Below, one piece after another: positions 59,088 through 64,000 of a DNA stretch of 64,000 nt; within the stretch, counting starts at the first letter, position 1; every line of letters starts with the position of its first letter. The stretch covers positions 124,001-188,000 of the forward strand of contig MEPO01000003.1 of assembly GCA_001769805.1 (NCBI GenBank). The letters run 5' to 3'. Made by a program: the position numbers and the translations under genes. The stretch comes from Bdellovibrionales bacterium GWA1_52_35 (lineage in GTDB: Bacteria; Bdellovibrionota; UBA1018). The notes beneath the pieces are model-generated. The model was given only the letters and a program-made list of their open reading frames with translations, was not told the origin of the DNA and did not search any database.

Positions 59088-60422
59088 ATGGATCTCATGA
59101 ATCAGGTGAATAGCTTCGTTTGGGGATTGCCCCTGATCATTCTGCTGGTGGGAACCGGTGTCTGGCTGACCTTCGCCCTGAGGGGGCTGCAATTCACCCG
59201 GCTCGCCCACGCGCTTTATCTTGGATTGGTCAAGCGCAGGGAGGATACGGATGAGCCGGGCGATATTTCGCATTTTCAGGCCCTGATGACGGCACTTTCA
59301 GCCACGGTGGGAACCGGGAACATCGCCGGGGTGGCAACCGCGATTGCGATCGGCGGACCGGGTGCCATGTTCTGGATGTGGGTAACTGGGCTTGTTGGTA
59401 TGGCAACAAAATATGCGGAAGCGGTTCTCGCCGTCAAATACCGGCAGGTGGACGCGAACGGCAATATGTCCGGCGGACCGATGTATTACATTGAACATGG
59501 CATGGGACCAAAATGGAAATGGCTGGCGATAGCCTTCGCGTTCTTCGCGACCCTGGCATCTTTTGGAATCGGGAACATGGTCCAATCCAACTCAGTGGCC
59601 TCCGCCGTGGAGGCGACTTTCAGCATTCCCACAGCGATCACCGGAGTGATTCTCGCACTCGCAACAGCGGCGGTCATTATCGGCGGTATCAAGAGCATCG
59701 GACGGGTGACGGCGGTTTTCGTCCCTTTCATGATTGTTTCTTATGCCCTGGGTGCACTGGCTATTCTGCTTTTGAATCTGGATAAAATACCGGGCGCGTT
59801 CGCGTTGATTTTTGAAAGCGCCTTCTCGCCCACAGCGGCGACTGGCGGTTTTGTGGGTGCCGGAGTGATGATGACCATCCGGATGGGAGTGGCACGCGGG
59901 ATATTTTCAAACGAATCGGGCCTGGGAAGTTCTCCGATTGCGGCCGCGGCTGCCAAGACCAGACATTCCGTGGCTCAGGGGCTCGTGTCAATGACCCAGA
60001 CTTTCATTGATACGCTCGTCGTCTGCAGTCTGACCGGTCTGGTCCTGATTGTGACTGATACCTGGCATAATGGAATGAACGGGGCGAAATTAACTACCGC
60101 CGCTTTCAGTAGCGGCTTGCCAGGCGAATGGGGCGGCATCATTGTCGCGGTGGGTACGATCCTTTTTGCATATTCGACGCTCATCGGCTGGAGTTATTAC
60201 GGTGAGAAGGCGATTGAGTACCTTTGGGGCGAGAAAGTGATTCCGTATTACCGGGGCGTTTGGGTTCTGCTCGCGGGCGTTGGCGCTGTGCTCAAGCTGG
60301 ATTTTGTCTGGACGTTGTCAGATATTTTCAATGGTCTCATGGCCTTTCCGAATCTGGTCGCTTTGCTCGTGCTTTCCCCAGTCATTATCCGGGAGACCAC
60401 GAAATATTTTTCCAAAGTCTAG
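59088..60422 (+). CDS. AGCS-family alanine/glycine:cation symporter
   Basis: A 444-residue inner-membrane protein with about ten helices. Family signatures visible: [51 protein letters not shown], and [20 protein letters not shown]. These define the Na+- or H+-coupled alanine symporter family. It is monocistronic. GGGAGGG precedes ATG 59088. Confidence 0.92.
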   Translation: MDLMNQVNSFVWGLPLIILLVGTGVWLTFALRGLQFTRLAHALYLGLVKRREDTDEPGDISHFQALMTALSATVGTGNIAGVATAIAIGGPGAMFWMWVTGLVGMATKYAEAVLAVKYRQVDANGNMSGGPMYYIEHGMGPKWKWLAIAFAFFATLASFGIGNMVQSNSVASAVEATFSIPTAITGVILALATAAVIIGGIKSIGRVTAVFVPFMIVSYALGALAILLLNLDKIPGAFALIFESAFSPTAATGGFVGAGVMMTIRMGVARGIFSNESGLGSSPIAAAAAKTRHSVAQGLVSMTQTFIDTLVVCSLTGLVLIVTDTWHNGMNGAKLTTAAFSSGLPGEWGGIIVAVGTILFAYSTLIGWSYYGEKAIEYLWGEKVIPYYRGVWVLLAGVGAVLKLDFVWTLSDIFNGLMAFPNLVALLVLSPVIIRETTKYFSKV

Positions 60423-60525
60423 GAACGCATGCCTACCTGGAGCGTGGCAGCACGTTCATGGTCGCTCTGCCCAGAGTTGAATCAGTCTAGTTGTCCACCT
60501 CCAGGGTTTATGCTATGCTTCTTGT

Positions 60526-61506
60526 ATGGTTTTATTCCTGCTTTTCCTGCTGCTTTCACCAGTTTATTCGCCAGTTCATTCGGAGGTCCCGGCCATGTCC
60601 CAAGATGTGAAGCTCAGTCCGTTGCAACGCCAAGTCACCCAAGAATGCGGTACAGAGCCGCCGTTTCAGAATGAATACTGGGATAATAAAAGACCGGGAA
60701 TTTACGTTGATCTGATTTCAGGTGTACCGCTCTTCAGCTCGCTGGATAAATTTGATTCAGGAACGGGGTGGCCCAGCTTCACAAAATCAATTGCCGATCA
60801 GGATCTTGAGTTGAAGGAGGACGCGAAGGTCGGCGCGAAATTTGAAATGACGCGAACGGAAGTGCGAAGCAAATCCGGAAGATCCCATCTGGGCCATGTA
60901 TTTAATGACGGCCCGGGACCGACGGGAAAACGCTTCTGCATTAACTCGGCTTCATTGCGTTTCGTTCCCCTGGAGGAAATGGAAAAGCAGGGGTATGGAA
61001 AATACCTGGGGCCTTTCAAAAAAGAGAAAGCTACGGCTGTATTTGGTGCGGGCTGCTTCTGGGGGGTGCAGGATATTCTGCAGAAAGTCCCGGGCGTCAT
61101 CAGTGTCGAGTCGGGGTATTCCGGTGGAGAAACTGCGAATCCAAGTTACCAACAGGTGAGTTCCGGCCAGACCGGGCATGCAGAAGCTGTTCGGGTTGAA
61201 TATGATCCGAGCAAGGTCAGTTACGAAATTCTGCTTGATTATTTTTTCCGGTTGCATGATCCGACGACGCTCAATCAGCAGGGCCCGGATCGCGGTACCC
61301 AGTATCGCTCGGTGGTTTTCTATTCAAACGAGAGAGAAAAAGAAATAGCCGAAAAGAAACTAAAGGAAGTGGCGAAGTCCGGCAAATGGAAAAAGCCGAT
61401 AGTGACCGAACTGGCACCTGCCAAAGAATTTTTCCCGGCGGAATCGTATCATCAGGATTATCTAAAGAAGCACCCCGGAGCGCATTCCTGCCATTATCTT
61501 CGCTGA
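60526..61506 (+). CDS. msrBA: MsrB-MsrA fusion methionine sulfoxide reductase, exported
   Basis: A 326-residue protein. N-terminal hydrophobic leader ([23 protein letters not shown]) without a basic residue; then MsrB ([20 protein letters not shown] with the catalytic Cys), and MsrA ([14 protein letters not shown]). MsrB comes first, opposite to the common MsrAB order. The usual CxxC zinc pairs of MsrB are absent. Repairs both sulfoxide forms of Met, probably in the periplasm. A sigma-70-like TTGTCC and TATGCT pair 17 bases apart at 60491-60519 would start the mRNA at the ATG. Confidence 0.88.
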   Translation: MVLFLLFLLLSPVYSPVHSEVPAMSQDVKLSPLQRQVTQECGTEPPFQNEYWDNKRPGIYVDLISGVPLFSSLDKFDSGTGWPSFTKSIADQDLELKEDAKVGAKFEMTRTEVRSKSGRSHLGHVFNDGPGPTGKRFCINSASLRFVPLEEMEKQGYGKYLGPFKKEKATAVFGAGCFWGVQDILQKVPGVISVESGYSGGETANPSYQQVSSGQTGHAEAVRVEYDPSKVSYEILLDYFFRLHDPTTLNQQGPDRGTQYRSVVFYSNEREKEIAEKKLKEVAKSGKWKKPIVTELAPAKEFFPAESYHQDYLKKHPGAHSCHYLR

Positions 61507-61522
61507 ACGGTTTTAAGAAAAA

Positions 61523-61963
61523 TCAGAGGCCTGGATTCATCACCCGGCGATAAGTTTCTTCAATGGGCAGGTCTTCGATCGCCGTATCCCAGGCGGGTAG
61601 GCCCTCCAGAAGATGGGCTTCGGATTCCTCCAGCCGCCAGGAAACCTGACCGCTCGGGAGTTCCACGACGATCCTGTTTTCGGGAGCGACGCCGACGCGG
61701 AAGCCCGTGGAGTGAGCCAACCTGGCAATCAAGCCTGCACAGGCGTCGCGTTCCACGGAAAGAACTTCTTTCGCCGAAAGAATGCGCGCGTTTTCGGCTT
61801 CCATGCGGACCATATCCTGCTCAATTTTGTCGAGCTGCTGGTTGATCCCGTTATTGTACTTGATCACGTACTGCTGCCAGTTCTCCACCTCCGAAACGAG
61901 GCGAGGCACATCATCCGGGTTGGGGCTTTCCTGCATCTTGTGTAATTCGAAATTGGTCAGCAT
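61523..61963 (-). CDS. small coiled-coil protein of unknown function
   Basis: A 146-residue protein: helical N-terminal two-thirds (VSEVENWQQYVIKYNNGINQQLDKIEQDMVRMEAENARILSA) and a small C-terminal part (VVELPSGQVSWRLEESEAHLLEGLP). No leader or membrane segment. No family is recognised. It is downstream of the chemoreceptor gene only by convergent position on the other strand and may be an independent unit. Confidence 0.5.
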   Translation of the reverse strand: MLTNFELHKMQESPNPDDVPRLVSEVENWQQYVIKYNNGINQQLDKIEQDMVRMEAENARILSAKEVLSVERDACAGLIARLAHSTGFRVGVAPENRIVVELPSGQVSWRLEESEAHLLEGLPAWDTAIEDLPIEETYRRVMNPGL

Positions 61964-62050
61964 ATGTTCTCAGCATAGGCGCTTTAACCAGCGGAGGCCA
62001 GTCGGTAAAAATTGCCCGGCTAATCGACGCAAAATCGCAAGCGTTCTGAA

Positions 62051-63796
62051 TCAAATTTCCTTGAAGCGGGCGTCATCGGCCGCAGGGATATTCGGGAAAT
62101 CGCTGGTATGCACTGGCTCCGTAATGGCCGGAGCCTTCGCCGGGGCAGTTGTTTGCGGCTGGGTCGGGGATTTCCGGCGGTGCTGGATCAAAGCTGGAGT
62201 TGGCTCTGAAGCCATAGCCTGCGGCTTTACTTTCGGAGCGCCACCCGATCCCTCAATCAGTTCTTTCAGGTCCCGGACAAGCTGGGCTAGACCTGAGGCC
62301 TGGACATTCAATTGCTCTCCGGCCACCGAAGCCTGCTCAGAGGCTTTGGTATTCTGATGCGTCACCTCATCCAATTGGCCCATGGCTTTACTGATCTCCT
62401 GGACACCCTGGGCCTGTTCCTGGCTGGCATTCGTGATTTCTTCCACCAGTTGGGAGACGTCATTCACGCTGACGACGATTTCATTCAGGATGTTACCGCA
62501 GCGCTTGGCCGTTTCGGTGCCCTGACTGATCTTCTGCTTGCCGACGGAGGTGAGCTGCTCGACCTGCTGGGTCGTGTCGCGAACAATTCCTTCGACTTTT
62601 TTGATGCTGCCGTCCAATAGCTGTGCGATTTCTTTGGCGGCGTTGCCGCTCATCTGCGCAAGATTGCCGACTTCTTCAGCAACGACAGAGAAGCCTTTGC
62701 CGTGTTCCCCGGCACGAGCCGCTTCAACGGAGGCATTGAAGGAGAGGAGTTTGGTCTGAAATACGATATCGTTGATGACCTTCGTCTTGTTGCCGATTTC
62801 CGCGATTACTTTCGTGATCTCCGAAATCTTCTGATTGCCTTCGATGAGCTGTCGGCTTACATCATTATTACTCTGATCGATGTCATTGATGGCACCGATC
62901 ATTTCTTCGATGGCGGTTTTTCCTCGCACGGCGGCATCGTTGCTTGATTTTGAGGCGTGAAAGGATTTTTTGGCGTTCTCGGCGGTTTTGCCGACCATGG
63001 CGTTGACTTCATCCACGGAGCTGACGGTCTCCTGGATTGCGGAGGCCTGTTCAACCGCACTGGCAGAAAGTTCGGCGCTGGTTTCCGCGATTTTAATAGC
63101 GGCAGACGAGACTTCTTTGGATCCACTGGAAAGGGAATCAGAAACCGTGCGGACCCGGCCCGTAACGGACCGAATTATGAGAGTGGCAACAATGCCTGCG
63201 CCAGCGAGGCCTAAAACGGCAAAAAGAATGGAGAAAAGGAATATCTGTTTTCGGGTCTGATCGAAGGCGTGGTCGGCATCCTTGGCTTCTTTCTCCATGG
63301 CCTCGGAAATGGAAGCGAGCTTTTCGGAAATGACCTTCTTTTTTAAATCCAGTTCGCCGTCAATTTTTGTAATCTGTTCCAAGCTGGGATTTTTGTCTTT
63401 GAGCAGGGGCAGGAGTTCTTTGTCCACGATCTGAGTCATGGCGAGCCAGGCTTCGGTAGCCTCCTTGGCGTGTTGCTTTTCGATTTCGGTGTCCGCAATC
63501 TGGGCAGCGATCTCAAGTTTCTTGAGATCTGATTCTTTGGCGTCATTCCAATTTTTGGAACCCTCTTCCAGATTGCGATTGATGATCAGATCGGCAATAA
63601 TCGAGTACTCCTGTTCGGCCATATGGGAGGCATCCAATGCAGTGAGGGCGTCATGTGAGCGTCTTGCTCCGATGTCTTGCTCGACCCCCAGTTGATTGAC
63701 TTGATAAATGGTGAAGGCTGCAAAGAGTGCAGTGATCAATGCGCAGAGCGCAAAACCAAATGCCAATGTCTGTCCCAGTCCTCGGGTCCGCTTCAT
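62051..63796 (-). CDS. methyl-accepting chemotaxis protein with 4HB sensor
   Basis: A 581-residue chemoreceptor. TM1 at about 10-30 ([19 protein letters not shown]), a helical periplasmic domain of about 155 residues like 4HB_MCP, TM2 near 188-208, then the methylation and signalling region with [24 protein letters not shown] disordered Pro/Ala-rich linker (residues about 500-575) ends in a short tail ARFKEI, not the canonical NWETF, so CheR/CheB tethering is probably lacking. AGGAG precedes ATG 63796. Confidence 0.9.
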   Translation of the reverse strand: MKRTRGLGQTLAFGFALCALITALFAAFTIYQVNQLGVEQDIGARRSHDALTALDASHMAEQEYSIIADLIINRNLEEGSKNWNDAKESDLKKLEIAAQIADTEIEKQHAKEATEAWLAMTQIVDKELLPLLKDKNPSLEQITKIDGELDLKKKVISEKLASISEAMEKEAKDADHAFDQTRKQIFLFSILFAVLGLAGAGIVATLIIRSVTGRVRTVSDSLSSGSKEVSSAAIKIAETSAELSASAVEQASAIQETVSSVDEVNAMVGKTAENAKKSFHASKSSNDAAVRGKTAIEEMIGAINDIDQSNNDVSRQLIEGNQKISEITKVIAEIGNKTKVINDIVFQTKLLSFNASVEAARAGEHGKGFSVVAEEVGNLAQMSGNAAKEIAQLLDGSIKKVEGIVRDTTQQVEQLTSVGKQKISQGTETAKRCGNILNEIVVSVNDVSQLVEEITNASQEQAQGVQEISKAMGQLDEVTHQNTKASEQASVAGEQLNVQASGLAQLVRDLKELIEGSGGAPKVKPQAMASEPTPALIQHRRKSPTQPQTTAPAKAPAITEPVHTSDFPNIPAADDARFKEI

Positions 63797-63820
63797 AATC
63801 GTTCTCCTGTGCCGCTTATT

Positions 63821-63826
63821 ATTATA
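63821..63826 (-). promoter_or_regulatory. candidate -10 box of chemoreceptor gene
   Basis: The reverse strand reads TATAAT exactly, 25 bases before ATG 63796. No good -35 box is seen 15-19 bases upstream, so the promoter is only partly supported. Confidence 0.3.
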
Positions 63827-63880
63827 GCTACTCTGGATAGTGTAAGCGTATCGGTAAACGATTGAAATTGATTGAGGCAG

Positions 63881-63916
63881 GCGGCTGCAAATTAATTTGT
63901 TTTAATTTGCAGCCGC
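63881..63916 (-). terminator. 15-bp perfect stem-loop
   Basis: GCGGCTGCAAATTAA pairs with its complement across a six-base loop (63896-63901). It lies between the chemoreceptor gene and a frame ending at 63979 on the same strand, so it probably terminates the latter. The U-tract is within the stem only. Confidence 0.45.
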
Positions 63917-63978
63917 TGACAATGGCTGTGCGGTGAGGCAGCGAAAGCCCCTCGTCATATATCCTTGCCTTGCGGGCA

Positions 63979-64000
63979 CTAACGCATCAGATCTTTGATG
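63979..64000 (-). CDS. possible 3' end of an upstream gene (cut by window edge)
   Basis: The reverse strand reads IKDLMR and then TAG in one frame, followed by the stem-loop at 63881-63916. Only seven codons are visible, so this is a guess based on the downstream hairpin. Confidence 0.25.

Noticed and set aside
1..64000. CRISPR array
   Set aside because: No series of regularly spaced direct repeats was seen in any intergenic region.

Overview
The window looks like a chromosomal segment of a Gram-negative bacterium. It has lipoproteins, an outer-membrane beta-barrel protein, an Omp85-type protein, an AsmA-family protein, GatCAB, DksA, Lon and two chemoreceptors. The many exported proteases and lipoproteins, the CheY/CheC-type pair, and the neighbouring glmU-glmS and gatCAB genes recall Bdellovibrionota or related former Deltaproteobacteria. 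That placement is inference from gene content only. There is no rRNA, phage or CRISPR array; one tRNA gene is present.

0-10 kb is an envelope and stress accessory block: a methyltransferase, an outer-membrane protein with a lipoprotein, a YqjD/YqjE-like membrane trio, a hemerythrin with a ferritin-like protein, two glycosyltransferases, a Gfo/Idh-type oxidoreductase, and three low-complexity or coiled-coil exported proteins. The intergenic spaces of this block hold eight sequences with the -24/-12 spacing of sigma-54 promoters (GG-N10-GC), including both sides of three divergent intergenic regions. They suggest a local RpoN regulon.

10-13 kb holds exported proteins: a ParB-like nuclease fold, an M64-like metalloprotease and a TFIIB-type zinc-ribbon protein. 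14-22 kb is an ion and osmotic block: a CPA1 K+/H+ antiporter, an SLC12-type cotransporter and an MscS channel, plus an Omp85-like barrel. 22.5-24.6 kb holds a CNNM/CorC protein and a DUF3750 lipoprotein.

24.69-27.55 kb is the most unusual part. A 47-bp direct repeat of the 3' part of a tRNA-Thr(CGT) gene lies 2.8 kb from the intact tRNA, as at the two ends of a tRNA-integrated element. Between the copies are a secreted caspase-like cysteine peptidase, a decayed IS3-type transposase, a second 24-bp direct repeat near both ends, and two large palindromes 64 bp apart. No integrase gene is seen.

27.6-36.4 kb: crcB, a Nudix hydrolase and a cyclophilin run forward. A cheY-like/cheC-like/membrane-protein operon, an operon of lon and two CNNM proteins, and dksA run in reverse. 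36.6-51.2 kb is one long forward run of tightly packed genes: glmU, glmS, a CLC channel, a UvrD/PcrA helicase, gatC, gatA, gatB, an AsmA-family gene, a lipoprotein and a Ppx/GppA gene. 51.2-64 kb has a chemoreceptor with an extracytoplasmic zinc-binding (CZB) domain, a mini FliG-like protein with a coiled-coil partner, zapA, ymdB, several lipoproteins, an SDR, a host-attachment-family protein, a PilZ membrane protein, an alanine:cation symporter, an msrBA fusion and a second chemoreceptor.
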